Source: Daphnia pulex (Eukaryota; Arthropoda; Branchiopoda; Diplostraca; Daphniidae). Taken from it: a stretch of 64,000 nucleotides of DNA. The stretch is from the NCBI RefSeq assembly GCF_021134715.1, contig NC_060023.1, positions 5,518,001-5,582,000 of the forward strand. Direction: 5' to 3'. The translations under genes were made by a program, and so were the position numbers. Below the pieces are notes generated by a model. The model did no database searches. It saw nothing but the letters and a program-made list of their open reading frames with translations, and was not told where the DNA came from. Positions 1-12,600 of the stretch are shown here, piece by piece; position 1 is the first letter of the stretch; each line of letters opens with the position of its first letter.

Positions 1-1480
1 TGCTTGGAATGAAGTAAGATTGGATTCTATTATGAGCGACATAAATTTTGTACAAAAGATTCAACACCAACTGCACTAGCTTAGGAGGAAAAAGGCGACG
101 TTGCCAAGTTACAACAATGCCTAAAGACAATCTTGGCTTCCAGCTTCACAAAATCGTCAGTAAGCCTAGTTCCGAATTTTGTTACTTGCAGCCGTTGCTC
201 CCAGTAATTTTTACTTCAAATTAAAAAAAACAAATGGCTCCAGAAAGAGCAAAGGTCGGCAAGGGAAATTTTTGAATTAAAAGTAAAGATGCGCCAAGCG
301 GAATAAAAGTTGAGAGAAACATTCACAAGTAAAGCAGTGAGTATTTACGCAGTATCTTCACCTGTTACATTTTCTAAATGTTATTATTCTTTTTAGTGCT
401 AGAGCCGTGCTTTTCGGCTTTTTATCTGATGAGGCAGCTAGCCTCATAGCTAGAAAGCAGTTGGTGGAAGTTAACGGGAGGTTGGCGAAGATTTAGGAAA
501 AAGAAAAGGAATTGTTTGAGTTCATTTTCAAAAATCAATGTTGCATTTTTTATGTTTTTTAGTTTTTTTTTTACATTTCATTCGATCAAGACAATACAAT
601 TCTTTCCATTCCATCTTATTATTATAATTATTTAGATGCTGAGTAACATGAATCATGAGGAGCATGCAGGAGATGATCCTGAAATCCGGAGAGTATCACC
701 ACACACGCTTGACACACACGTTAGTTTACTTTAAAAATTAAAAAAATTCAAATTAACCAATTAAGAACATGTTAAGATAACAATGCTAATATTTTAATCA
801 TAATATGTTCTTAATAATAGAAAGAAGTTCCTCAAAAATGGCAAGGTCAAGGCCAAGGACTCATTGGATAAGAAAATTGGATTGCGAAGAATCAAGACAG
901 AAAATGAAGGCTATTGGAACTGGGAGAGCGAGGGAAAAGAGGAAAAAAAAGTTTGGGAGAAGACATCATTGTACAAGTTGAAGTTGACAGTGAGGAAGAA
1001 ATTTACCAGAATGAAGAGGGAGGCCTAGACAGTGGTTTTTTGCATTCCAAATGTTATTAAAATAAATGAATTTTAAATACCCATAAATATTGTCCTTGTC
1101 ATTTTTTTCAGCAGTAAGCTCGAAAACCAGAAACGACGAGACTCAATACCATTAATATGAAGTTTCAGGCAGCAATGACTTTTTAGAAATTCACAGATTG
1201 AGGAATTCCTTCATTCATGCATTTCCCTCTTGGATAACAACAAAGTGCCCAACCTAATTATTTTCTTAACCTTTCTATTAAAGTTTCTTAACTTCATAAA
1301 ATACTGGTCCATTCTGTGCATATTTCATCGCTTGGAAAATGCGTGGAATGAAGTTAGATTGGACTCTATTAAGAGAGACATAAATTGTGTACTTGTTCGA
1401 CCAAAGATTAAAGACCAACTTCACTACACTCTTTTGGAGGAAAAGGGCGACGTTGCCAAGTAAAAACAATGCTTGTTGAC
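1..1480. repeat. Direct repeat pair, about 120-140 bp, in gene-poor DNA
   Basis: The stretch at about 1-130 recurs in the same orientation at about 1340-1480. Both copies share the order GGAATGAAGT, GATTGGA, TCTATTA, GACATAAATT, GGAGGAAAA and GCGACGTTGCCAAGT, with clear divergence between them. Between the copies, around 830-1060, lies a short acidic reading frame ending in a stop and followed by AATAAA; I do not recognise it. The arrangement could be the two ends of an old insertion or a segmental duplication. No transposase is visible. Confidence 0.5.
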
Positions 1481-1559
1481 AAGACAAATGAGAGAGCGTT
1501 AAAATTAGGCTTCAGCTTTGTTTTTGCGACGTTGCCTTTTATAAAAAAAGTTATGCACA

Positions 1560-1990
1560 GTCGCACGCTGACTAAAGGAGTACATATCGCTTACTGTATG
1601 TATCTTCTGTAAGCCCGCCCCCTTCATGCTCTTCTCCTCTTTTAATAACCGTGCTCAGTTTTGGGCTCCCATTTATGACCGTACACAATTCTCCTCTTTT
1701 AATAACCTCTCATCATTTTCGCCCACCATTAATGACCTGCTTCTACGGTTGACACACTCAACCGTTCCAATAGGCCGCGCGTGAGTATATTAACTCCCGT
1801 CGCAGCCTCCAAGAGTCAGACTAGTCATCTCACTCGTCAACTACCTAAGGCAACAGTTGTAAGTTAAACTCTCTCTCTCTCTCAGTTTGTATTCTGTGCT
1901 ATGTAGCAAATAAACTAGTTCGGCCTAAATGTTTGAACCATTCTTCGAAGTAAGCGCGCCTTTTCGACCCCCCAAAAAGCGCCTTACAAA
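1560..1990 (+). promoter_or_regulatory. Possible solo LTR or promoter block
   Basis: This block has a TATA-like GAGTATATTAACT near 1783, a CTCTCTCTCTCTCTC tract near 1868 and an AATAAA signal near 1909, followed by a GC-richer stretch. That order (promoter then nearby polyadenylation signal, no ORF) is typical of an LTR. I could not identify paired ends or a target duplication, so this is a suggestion only. No coding sequence is visible here. Confidence 0.22.
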
Positions 1991-4900
1991 AGTACTATTT
2001 TTTGCGATTTTTCATTTTCAAAAAGAGAATAGGGTTCTTCGGAGAAATCAATAGATTTTAAGAATCGTATCAAAAGTATCCATCAAATACTTCTATTTAT
2101 GTGTCATATGTAGGTTCATAATTTATTCAACCAAATAGGTTGCATTGGTGTTGAAAAAAATTAGAAAATCTGCATCGGAAAAAAGTTAAACCGGAAAACT
2201 TTTCTAAAAAAACATCAAAGTATTATTATTTTTGTGAATGAGTATTAAACAACCTATCCTAAAAAATATCTAATAGATTGCATTGGTGTTAAACACAAAT
2301 AAAAAATACTGGAAAAATGTACAGAGCTACAACATTATAAATCGTGCTGGATACTTTTCATATTTTATGAATTTCCTTGATTTTATTTGTCTTAAAAGGA
2401 CTTGTTAACTATTGATTTAATTTTAAATGTTTTCATTTTATAAATGTTCATTTCTTAAATACAAGTGCCAAAACTAAACAACACTTTTAAATAAACATTT
2501 CCTTATTAATTGTGATTTTTAAATTTGGGGTCCATTAATGAAAATGGTTTTCCTTTGAAACTTTTGCCAGAGTTTCCCCTTTAGTATTTAACATGAAGAT
2601 TGTAGCATTATAGAATTTCTCGATAATTACATGGAAAACAATTGTGGGAGAAATTTGAAAACCATTAATTTGCAAATAAATTTTGGTATTTTAACATGAG
2701 GGAGCACAATTAAAACAGCTATTCTATTAAATACACCAATGCAGTGAATCCTATACATCCCATACCCCATGAAGTCCCCTTTATTTAACAAATAAAATAA
2801 ATATCGTTAAAATGTTTGTTCAAAGTTTCAGCATTAATTTGATGAACAATTTGATTTTTTCTATATGCACTATATACAACAAGTTTAACACAATGACACA
2901 GCAGCATGATAATACATTCGAGCCATCGGATTCTAAATCAATATGAATGCAACATTTTCAAAGGCAGTTTGAAGGTCTTAATTTCCCAGGGCTAAGTGAG
3001 GAAGCCTAAATAACGCCAGAACAAGTAGAGGAGAGCGGGATAATTCCGGCAAGGAGCAATTCCGTCCAGCGTACTTTTTGACCAGTTGTTGCTTTATTGT
3101 ATTTTGTAAACCACACACGTATTACTACTATATGCTTGCCTCCAGCAAAATTTATTCCTGAAATACGCAAAATTGTGGACGATACAACAGGAATAGTAAA
3201 TTTTGCTAATTTTCGTAATTTTTTTCTCTCCTCGTCATTTTAATATTGAAATAAAGTAGCTGTAGCTCAAATATAGAAAATAAGTTTAAAAGGGGAAAAG
3301 CCAATATAATTCTGCGTAGAATAGTGGATTAATTTATTTTCTAGGCTTTTTTTACAACTTTTGGGCAATTTTCGAAATATTTTTTAGAATGCTAGTCTTA
3401 GAATTCGAACCAACAACCAATAAAGGCTATCCAATTACTACCCAGTCACTAAAGCCACAGTATCAGCAGCATATTTTCTAATTATTCAATGCCTGATGCA
3501 AGCTGATGAGTAGTGGCCGCAGAATAAAATTATTATGGGTATTTTTACGTTACAAACAATAACCAAAGAGAATCATCAATTCTAAGGCACCAATGTGCCA
3601 TCAAAATCCGTTTCAGTACTGAAAATGAGGAAAAATATAATAAATAAATTATACCTAATAATATCTAATATATATTATATCACAAAATTAATAATCTTCT
3701 CACCACTGTGTTAAGAATGAAGGCACGCCGTTCAGGCAGTTTTCAAAATGCTGAAAAATCAATCATGCCCTAACAAGAATCACTAGAATCTTCAGATGAA
3801 TAGTTTTTTCTGAAGAAGAACGATATTTTGTTTTCTTTCTGTTGTCGAAATTTTTTCTAAGAACGTTTTTCTTGTTTGTTTTTGCATTGTTTGGTGAAAA
3901 TGTTTTAGATGCGAGTTATCTTTTGAGTAGTCGTTGTTCTTTCCAGTAGTTTAGCTCTTCATAAGTACGAGTTTTTCTTTTCCTCATTTTTTAGAAAACA
4001 TGAATACGAAGCTACAATCAATCATCTGCTGACTTTTATCCATTCCCTCTTCATGCCTCTTCTGTCTATCCTTTTTATCGTCAAAATGAAATTACTTTGT
4101 TGGTGAATATCTTGGAATACTCCCAAAACTTTGTCCGTTTTCGATGATCCGCGTAGTCTTTCCTTTTTTTACTTTATCTGTTTGCCATTTGATGCTTTCT
4201 CGTCTAGACTTGTAGGGAGTATAAATTTCGTCGTCTGATTTGTAGGAAGATTTTCTATCCTTTTGCTTCCGTTTACTTGGTAGCTGTTGTTCATTATCAT
4301 TTAATTGATGTTTTTCTATTTCTGTCAAGTCTTTCTCGTCTTTTGAAGCTCCTTCAGTAACAAATTATGTCCATTCAATTATTTTGTTGTAACAATCAAA
4401 TTTGGAAAAATATACCATTTTTGTCAATCATCAATTCTTGAAACTTGTTAGGTTTTTTTCAGTGAGTCACTGACATAAGGAGGCCGATAGCTGTGAGAAA
4501 ATAACTAAATAAATAAAGATAACTAGAGCCTAAAAAAATGTCCAAACGTAACGAAACTTCAATAGCATTGCATGATTGAACTACGAATCATTTCTTCGAT
4601 GAAATAGTGTCACTTTCACCCCTTCCAGTGACTGTGAATTTTGAGATGTACGACCTGTATTCTTTGCGTAGATTCCACGCACAGAGAATCCAGCTTACTT
4701 TAATCCATTTGCAATTGGGATACTAATTTTTTGTTTGCTTATGTTTTGAATCACTTAGTGATTCCCAATTGTCTTTCATTAATTCTGTATAGAAATATAA
4801 AGTTGATACATTTCAAATTTTTAACTCAAAATTGCAATGAAATACTTACTTTAAAATATTTCAGATGATTGAAAATCAGTGTCTAATTGGCTGACCGTTT

Positions 4901-5640
4901 TTTGCCGCTCTAGCATTCTCTAGTCACATTTTCTGAATTTATGTTTTCATCGCCCATTTTTTAAATTATTTGTTTTAACAAGCCAAACGGAAAAAAATGA
5001 AAAATTTAAGGAAGACGTGTGAAAAATATAAAGAATCTGCTGCTATCTTTGTATAATTATATATATATATAAATATAGGAATAATGGAATCGGTAGAATT
5101 ATCAAATATCATTCCTTGTTACTCATTTTGATATTAATGTTTCCCGTCATCACGTTAATGGTTCTTTTCATGTTTTATTTTATAGGTAAATTTATTTGAT
5201 TCTTGTTGATAAGGATGTTATTGATTTATAAATGTTTGATTCGTGATTGATAAGTATTTCTTCCATTCAAATATCCAACCAAATTAATATGAAAAACAAA
5301 AATGGTTGATTTCTTGATAAAACGAATGAATTTGTAGCTTTAATACGGCAAAGAATTTAAGTTAAAAGCAAAGACTGCACCCAATAATATACTACCTTAC
5401 ACATTAAGACAATGGAAGGAAATTTTTTCGGGAGCTATTGCTCAGTTTTAAAGATCGTGTGACGTACACAGGTGCACACATGCACACACACACATACAAG
5501 TCTAAAAAAGAAAGAAAGATAGATATTAAGCAGGGAGAGTTAAGCACACATATAACGAAAAAAACACGGACTGACCATATCTGAGGAAGAAACACAGGAG
5601 GACAAAACATAAAGAAGAAATGTCACAAATATTACTCTCG
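1991..5640. other. Gene-poor AT-rich stretch
   Basis: No supportable gene was found. It contains an (AT)n run near 5057 and a CA-rich simple repeat near 5480-5500. A lysine/arginine-rich minus-strand ORF of 78 codons (4092-4328) has no recognisable domain and is probably chance. Confidence 0.5.
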
Positions 5641-5893
5641 TACAGAGTCTGGCCAGCAGTCATGAAAGAGTGATCTAATTAAAAGGAATCGAAACAAAAC
5701 AAGGGGGGGGGGGAGAGATTGAGCGTTCTTCTATTACGAAAGTGCCAGATTGGCTTATGCCGCTTTTCTCCGAATCATTCTCCCCCGAACCAGGATCTAA
5801 TCGGATTAGTTAATCGGAAAACCGTGCGAACTTAAATAGAGGCAGTTTTGCGTCTTCATCTGCTTCAGGGTCAGGCTGTGAGTTAAGTTTGCT

Positions 5894-6169
5894 TCAGGAG
5901 GAGTAGTCACGGCCTTTTCCAATCAACAAACGTGATGGGCGCAAGGCGCCTCGATCATAAGTTCCGCTCTCATTCTGTACTTGCAAAACACGTACTAAAC
6001 CACCATCGCCTGGGTAGACCTTTACAATGTTACCGATCTGCCAGTGTCCTCTTGGTAAATTAGGGTGGATGATCATTACCACGTCTTCGATGCTGAGATT
6101 CGGCTTTTCTTCTTTCCATTTCTTTCTCTCGACAAGGGAAGGAAGATAAATTATGTCCACAAATCCCAA
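5894..6169 (-). pseudogene. BEL/Pao polyprotein C-terminus (DUF5641-like)
   Basis: The 91-codon frame contains VVMIIHPNLPRGHWQIGNIV, then VYPGDGGLVRVLQVQ and RPSRLLI. This is the pattern of the small domain found after the integrase in BEL/Pao polyproteins, where a W-x2-G-x-I/V core precedes a DG-x-VR strand. It lies just downstream of the integrase fragment in element order, as expected. It is a remnant of a longer polyprotein with no start of its own. The family assignment is confident; the domain's exact biochemical role is not established. Confidence 0.78.
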
Positions 6170-6320
6170 AAGAGTTGGGCCATACGTTGAGTATAGCGGA
6201 ATCTCTTTCTTGGTAACGCGTAACTGAAGGTTTCTGGAGGTGAATTTAATGTAGAAGATCGGTTTAGAAAATCATAAGAGGTGTGAGTTCAAAAATCTCG
6301 TTGGCCCATACTGGCAAAAG

Positions 6321-6581
6321 TTAACGGCCGAGTGTTGAGTAACTCGATAACTTCCACAAGAGAGTGCGCAACACTTCATCAGTTGTGAAACAAAGACCAC
6401 TCTTTTCGATTTCTAGAGCTCGATACAGTTCCTTATTCGTGGAACGTACAAAACTCTTATGTTCTCCACCGAAATTAGGAGTACAAGGAGGTTGAAATCG
6501 CCTGTCGATCCCTTTCTCTTTTATGAAACATTGAATTTCTTCGTTCTCTTTCAGATTCTTTATCAGCGTGTTCAACTCCAT
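6321..6581 (-). pseudogene. BEL/Pao integrase fragment
   Basis: This 86-codon frame carries the end of a retroviral-type integrase core: IDRRFQPPCTPNFGGEHKSF, followed by a helical stretch ending ...TDEVLRTLL. In BEL/Pao integrases the W/F-x-F-x-P-P-x-x-P-x-x-GG-x-x-E motif surrounds the catalytic glutamate, here the E of GGEHK. Only part of the core is in frame; the upstream Asp residues lie in broken sequence. It sits between the RNase H remnant and the DUF5641-like end, so order is conserved. It cannot be functional as read. Confidence 0.78.
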
Positions 6582-6999
6582 TTCAGCACCTACGAAATTT
6601 GTACTATTACCAGAATGAACAGTAATGGGCCTGCCATAGACATGTAATCAGTGCTCCGTAACGTTTCGTTATCCGATTCCAACCCTGGCTGGTTTCTATC
6701 GGTCCGAAATAGTCTATGGCAATGTGAGAGAAGGATGGTGTGTACGAGTCTAAACGTATGCACAGGAGATAAAGAGAATATTTGATATGATTTTGGGAAT
6801 TATGACAGCTGCATAAGCTTCTTCGGAAACATCACCGAACGCATGCAGTTGAGATTCTTCTATTTCTGTTTCATTTGGGAATAAACACCGACTAAAACTG
6901 AACTTTAGAAGCTGTTGCGTGGTGACGAACCATTCTTCCCGCTAGCTCTTGTCTGAATCTGAAATTTTCTTAGACCATTTTAATTCCCCAGTCCCCATT

Positions 7000-7560
7000 T
7001 TAAGTTCTTGTAGCCGGACTTTTGCTTTATTTATGATTGTGGTTGTCGTGCCGAGCGGGTCGTAAACGCTCGTTACCTTTCTGGCGATGACCATGCGGGT
7101 ATATTCTAAACCTTCTAACTTCTAAACTCGCTCACCTGGAATCCTAAAGTGTCGGCTTTTGTATTTTACACTACTCCAAGTACTTTACTACTTTCCCAGT
7201 TTCTTCTTCTGATATTAAAGAGGGAGTTGAAGAATTTCTGGGCTTCATATTTTCGGATTTCTTCGAATTCCTTAGAGTTAGATCTCCGTCCTTGCAGGTG
7301 AAGGTTGGCCGAGGCAAATACGTCTTTTCACGCGATAGATTCATTGAGTCTGATGGCTGCAGTGGGTGCTGATCCCAGATAATCATCCACGTACATCTTA
7401 TTCTTAATAGCATCGACTATTTCCTTTCGTGCGCTTGCATCCGTCGTGGCTCTGCGAGTGGTTTGAATTGCTACAAATGGACACCAGGTGGCTCCAAAAG
7501 GTAAACCGTAAACGGTCCATCCGTTTCCGTTCACAAAGAAACAAAATAAATTGGCGTCAC
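7000..7560 (-). pseudogene. BEL/Pao reverse transcriptase fragments
   Basis: The frame at 7328-7534 reads YGLPFGATWCPFVAIQTTRR followed by NKMYVDDYLGS. The YVDD box is the catalytic metal-binding motif of reverse transcriptases, and the upstream GLPFGA is the matching fingers/palm motif. A second frame continues with the LHLQGRRSNSKEFEE thumb region near 7250. Downstream, near 7030-7080, ARKVTSVYDPLGTTTTIIN matches the BEL linker before RNase H. Frame changes between these pieces show decay. BEL/Pao is favoured over Ty3/gypsy by the flanking protease and DUF5641-like domains. Confidence 0.8.
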
Positions 7561-8132
7561 TATGTTTGACACAATAACGGCTATCATAGCTTCTACGTCA
7601 GATGACCAAGCAACTTCTCCTTCACGGAAGTTAATCAGTACTGTTTTGAGCGATGGTTGAAGCACCGTACCACTCACGATGGCATCATTCAAGCACTTTC
7701 CTTTGCACGGGCTGCTGCATCAAAAACTACTCGTAGCTTCGGTCCTTTATCGCCATGATATGCGATAGAAAATATCGCGCTTCATTTTCTTCTGAGTCCG
7801 TCAGTCAGGAGGAATAACCTTTATCTAGGGTATTCTTCGTCGCTGCTCTATAATCTGTCTCAAAATCTGGGTCTCAATCGAATCGTTTCATAAGGTCCCA
7901 GAATCATTCGATCATTCCATCTTCCGCCATCTTTCGATTACAGGTGAGATCCGATTCATTTTTACGCCAAGTTATGGCACCCTGTAGTTAGGTGTGTGGT
8001 CTGATTGCTGAGTTTGGAGATGGTCAGTTGATCTTCTCCGGATTTTCCTGGACACTGGAATTCTGTCCCAAAATTTTTGGGATCTAAAAATCGTGTGGGA
8101 ACGAACGGCATCTGGTTTCGGAATTCCTCCCA

Positions 8133-8354
8133 TTACTCCCCGAACCATCCAGCCAAAAGCAGTACGTTTTGCGACCGGTTCATTTCTTTCTCCTCCCTAG
8201 ACTCGATCACTGCAGTCAGTTGACCATAATCCAGTTCAATCAAGATGTCCACTCGCCCACCAGATTTCGTTACCGGAAGATCACTCAGATGGGGCCAGCG
8301 GGGTATCAAAACTGGCCAATCTGTAACTGGAGTCAAGCTTGCAACCGTAGGCAT
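8133..8354 (-). pseudogene. BEL/Pao aspartic protease fragment (DUF1758-like)
   Basis: The frame contains PHLSDLPVTKSGGRVDILIE, then LDYGQLTAVIESREE, and ends at LLLAGWFGE. BEL/Pao proteases share a strand of the form VDILIG-x-D, a short insert, and a terminal GW-V-x-G. Here the glycine of LIG is replaced by E and the terminal motif is altered. The catalytic D-S/T-G loop would lie upstream and is not visible in frame. Position between gag and reverse transcriptase is correct for the element. Confidence 0.7.
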
Positions 8355-8699
8355 AGTTTAGCACTTTAGCACGTGAACTTGCCCGGATGTAGTGGGAATC
8401 TGGATGCTTAATTTCTCTGATTTATAGGGACTGATGACTCCACCAGCGCCTTCTAATGCTATTCTTGAGGCTTGCCCTCGAGTTTGAGAGCTCTCGCAAA
8501 TTCTTGCAGCATCAAGGAAGTATTGCTCCCTGTGTATTTGAATACGTTGGCCGATATTAGTCTTTTGTCGCGATCAAGCACTTCTAGTCGAAGCAATTCC
8601 CATTGCTGTGTCCGCGTTTGCTTGATACATGGTTCTTGCGATTGCAGTTCAGGTAGTCTTAGTCACTCTATATTTTTCGTGCAACAACGGATGATGAGG

Positions 8700-9593
8700 A
8701 ATGCCACAACCGTCTTCTTCACCTGGCTTGGTTTGGTTAGAGTTTCTAGCGGAGTGAAGCATCCTTAATACAGTTCATTGCGTATAAAAAACGAAATCTC
8801 TAGTAGGCCTCCAAAGCCAAAAATGGATTCGCAATTTTCTAACTTTGCACTTAAAACAGAACGGACGTGACGAGCCTTTCATAAAAACTCCTTCCTTTTC
8901 TTTTGAATTAATTTGATTAACACGGGCATTTAGTCGAGGGAAGGTAGCTTTAGGTGCTGCTCCAGTTAGTTGTGCTGTTGCTAAACTGTAGGCGTTTTGA
9001 TAGACGGCTGCTCTATCACAGAGCACGGTGCCGAAGGTATTCAGACTTCGCTTCTCCATTCCTCCACGTCTTTCCAAAATCCTAGCTAGTCGATCGGTTC
9101 AGCTAGTCATGTGGTTGCAGCTTCAGACAGATTCTCTCGATGATATCCATACTGGATGTTTCTCCGATCCAATTCATAACGATCGGTTTTACATTCCAGT
9201 TTCTCTCTCGCTTGAATGTGGGCTGCTCGTATCACGTATCTTCTCTCGCACGACTGCTTCAGTCATACTAGAGTTTCGATGTAGGCCTCTTCTCCTCCGC
9301 CCAGTCCGTGGACAATTCCAGACAATCTCCTTTAAGTCTAACTTTAGTAGAGCAAGTTTTTCTCCCGTTGACTTTGTGGTTTCTTGCACCAAAGCTTTGA
9401 ATAGGTAGACCAAACAAAACCAGTCGAGGGCCTTTGCACTGAAAGGTTCCAGTTCTGTTCTTACTGACGAGTTTGAACGGTTTCCTGCTCCTCGAATAAA
9501 ATAGTGTATGAAATAATAAACAAACTGAGAAGCATTAACGTTCATTAGAGATAACAACATGGGGAAAACAATTTTGTACATATCGGGACCCAT
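8700..9593 (-). pseudogene. BEL/Pao gag region, broken
   Basis: Two minus-strand frames (9189-9593 and 8775-9077) lie upstream of the protease fragment where gag should be. The second includes RPFCFKCKVRKLRIHFW, a damaged CCHC-type zinc knuckle. The first has no recognisable motif. The assignment rests mainly on position and on the knuckle remnant, so it is weaker than for the pol pieces. Confidence 0.45.
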
Positions 9594-9600
9594 ATAAAGT

Positions 9601-12600
9601 TGTTAAAACTATATTTAAATATAAAAAAATTTAACGAAAAACGATTAACTAGTCCACCTTTTTTCATGTGGTGAATGGCCTTGACTGGAAAACATTTCCC
9701 GGGGAATGATTCAACGGCAATGCCTACTCCCTAAAATCCAGCTGGCACGTTAAAGGGGTTGGGAATATTTCTAGATTACCGTTTGTTAGGCAGTTGGTTA
9801 ATTTACAGTGATATTCAAACATTTGTTAAATAATTATCCCATTTCTAAAATGGGAAAAAATTTTTTATCCATGCTTAACATGTTATCTTGTTTGTGTCGT
9901 GATCCTTCTATTCCCCATAATTTGGTTAGTGAGGATCAATACTAAACCACAAGTTCTTCCGCCTAAACCAGATAAGAAATGTTAATTTGAGCACATGATT
10001 GGAAATGCTACTGAAATTTACTACAATATTTTAAATAGGGACTAAATTAATAATTGGATGGAAATGTGATCATTTATAAAGACGAAGGGCATACGGATGG
10101 GCCCTGCTGGCGACAACAGTCTGCAAAGGTCAATTACACTTTCCACCGAAAACATCGTTCCCCTACCGATTCAGAAAACTGTGTTAAAGAAGATGTGGGT
10201 AGTATAAATTTTCAGAAATGGTTCTTCAAATTGCGAATTGAACCAGGGGAAATCCAGGATCCTTCACCACGGCATTCAACAAGACTGCGTACACGCATGA
10301 CGATTATCTGAACCAACATTTAGTCTTGTATGAGGGTGATGATTCTGCAGTAAACCCTCAATATTCAAACGGCAATTGAAAGGGGTTAGAAAAACCGAAA
10401 AACCGTACTATCGCACTGCTAAATCTGTGTTGTTGATGGCGAAGAAACGGAAAGGTGAGCCCCTGCAAAACTATACGGCGACATCATGGAGACCACGGTT
10501 ACAAATATGAAAAAGCAAGCAGAACAGGTGCCAAGAGATCTGTCGTAAGTAAGGAATGTTCAAAGAGCGGCAAGAGAAGTGACGAAACTTAGTCACGACG
10601 CACAGTACAACGCTATGAGGTCGGTATCAATACAAACTTAATTAGAAAAGTTTATTTTTTATTGTATTATTTATATTTTCATTATATATTAGATGGAATG
10701 GAACTATTCCGAAGTAAAAAGAGCACGTTGACGTAGAACGGAAGCACTAGATTCAATAGACGCGGCAGGCATTTTTTATGTCTTTACTTTGCTGGAACTA
10801 AAAGAGTTCTGAGGACTTGAGAGATCCCTATATTGGCAATGGCGCTGCTATTGCTTTATTATTCTTGGGTGAAGCTAAATACAAACTGTTCTACACCGTT
10901 AAAGGAGAGTATTTGTGTTAGAAGAATAATTATAATTGTTTCGTCTAACGGCATAGAACTTAAATGAAGATAGCAATACCCAGATTTTTACACGTCAACT
11001 GGTGCCATCTTGTGTTCATTATACCGTCCAGATTTTGTGTACAGTATGGTCCAAAACATCTGAACAAGCTAAAAGCCACCTATCAGTCATGCGGGAACTA
11101 TGTTAGGCTTTTTTATTCTAATTTTGGGGGGCTAGGAACAAAGCGAAAGGTTTGAAGAAAGAAAAAGGAGTAATAGGCTCATTTAGCCTCTGTTCATGTC
11201 TTTTCCCCCAAAAAATTATGAATTAAACCAGACAGGCTGTATGGAATTCCCTTTGTGGGTAAAAATAAATAACCGCATTGCAATTGCCTAAGGCTTAATT
11301 TCAATCTTTCGACAAGTGACAAGAAAACCGAAAAGCTGTCAAAATACTGTTAAAGCGGGAAAAATACAAAGGCATCGTAATATTGCTGTGAATCACTTTT
11401 CATGCAAGTCAAGGAAAGTCGCACGACTTTTGGCTCTGCGTTGACACAAATTCCAATGGCACAGTGGCTTCAGTGAGTACGTTGAAACAGATGAATGCTT
11501 CATGGGTGGTTTTCAAACCCCTCTGACACAATTTCTACAACGCGTATTCAATCAGAAATATTTTTTTGATGATCGCCAAATTTCTTCTTAATGCCTCCCA
11601 GTAAACGAAACTCACTACAACTCATTTTTCGTTTTCAAAATCTTTGTTGTTATGCATAAAATTATGAATGTTTGATAATAATCACACACGTCCTGGTTTA
11701 CAAAATAGTGTATTTGTAATGGTCATTGATATCATCCCTAGTATAAAGGAACACAACGTTTTATTGCAGTTGGTCATCAACGACGTTATTGTTTTTTATG
11801 AAGGAAACATGGCTACATCATCAAAGCAGCTCCATGTGTTGTCCATTTTGGTCGGTTATATAAGAGACCTGATAATAAGTAGTGGCCTGATAAAATTTAT
11901 TTTCTTACAATATTTCAACGTGATATATTACATTTTCTCAAATTACCTCCACTTGCAGTGTTTCCAATGTGACTTATTATGGATTTCAGAAAATAATGCG
12001 GCATATCCCTATTAAAAAAAATTCCGTTGGCCAAATTACTTCAGTATTTCGGCCAAATTACTGCAGTTATCAGCTGTTTTACTGCAGTAATTTGCAAAAA
12101 CAGTTTAACTGTAGTTCTTTTTCAGCTGGGATTCGCAATTTCAAGATTGCCGACCTATGGATTGATTTCCAGTTTCACAGGAAGCTTCTTTACTGTACGG
12201 AAATTACATTGGAGAAGCTGAAAAAATATTGTCCTAATGGATATTCAGGGTTAAGAACATTAGATTTGTTCTTAAATCATTTCTCCTTACTCTGGGATAT
12301 CGTAAAATTGTGTTTTTACGGGACTCCTTAAATATCCACAGGCTCGATATTTCTGCTCTTCAGTGTGAAAACTCTCATTGAGTTTGATTGATGTTGATGT
12401 ATGTTGAACATTCCTGGACGGGATAATATTCTGCCCAGATTTTTCCGGTGTGGTTCAGCGAATTAAACTTGTTTTTACGATGTCCAGCCTTTAACTACTA
12501 CTTACTTCTAATCGATGAAGTGCGGGTGTTTCTTTTAATGACCGTAAGATGATTTTTGTTCCGTAGATTGCTGCGGGATCTGTAGCGACTATGCAAGCTA

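Larger units (their letters stand above)
5700..9600 (-). mobile_element. Decayed BEL/Pao LTR retrotransposon
   Basis: Reading the minus strand from 9.6 to 5.7 kb gives the BEL/Pao order in broken pieces. There is a gag-like region with a CFKCK zinc-knuckle remnant near 8870, an aspartic protease C-terminus, a reverse transcriptase with YVDD, an RNase H-like stretch near 6800-6900 (HAFGDVSEEAYAAV), an integrase fragment and a C-terminal DUF5641-like domain. Several frameshifts and stops separate the pieces, so the copy is dead. A polyguanine run at 5703-5713 and a GGGGGAGAATG stretch near 5785 could mark the 3' LTR side, but I could not pair two LTRs, so the outer limits are approximate. Confidence 0.8.

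Noticed and set aside
5057..5072. CRISPR or phage-like repeat arrays in the AT-rich parts
   Set aside because: Only simple AT, CA and CT repeats are present, and the window is clearly eukaryotic.
9028..9408. 126-codon plus-strand ORF
   Set aside because: It lies opposite the BEL/Pao gag region and reads as its antisense shadow.
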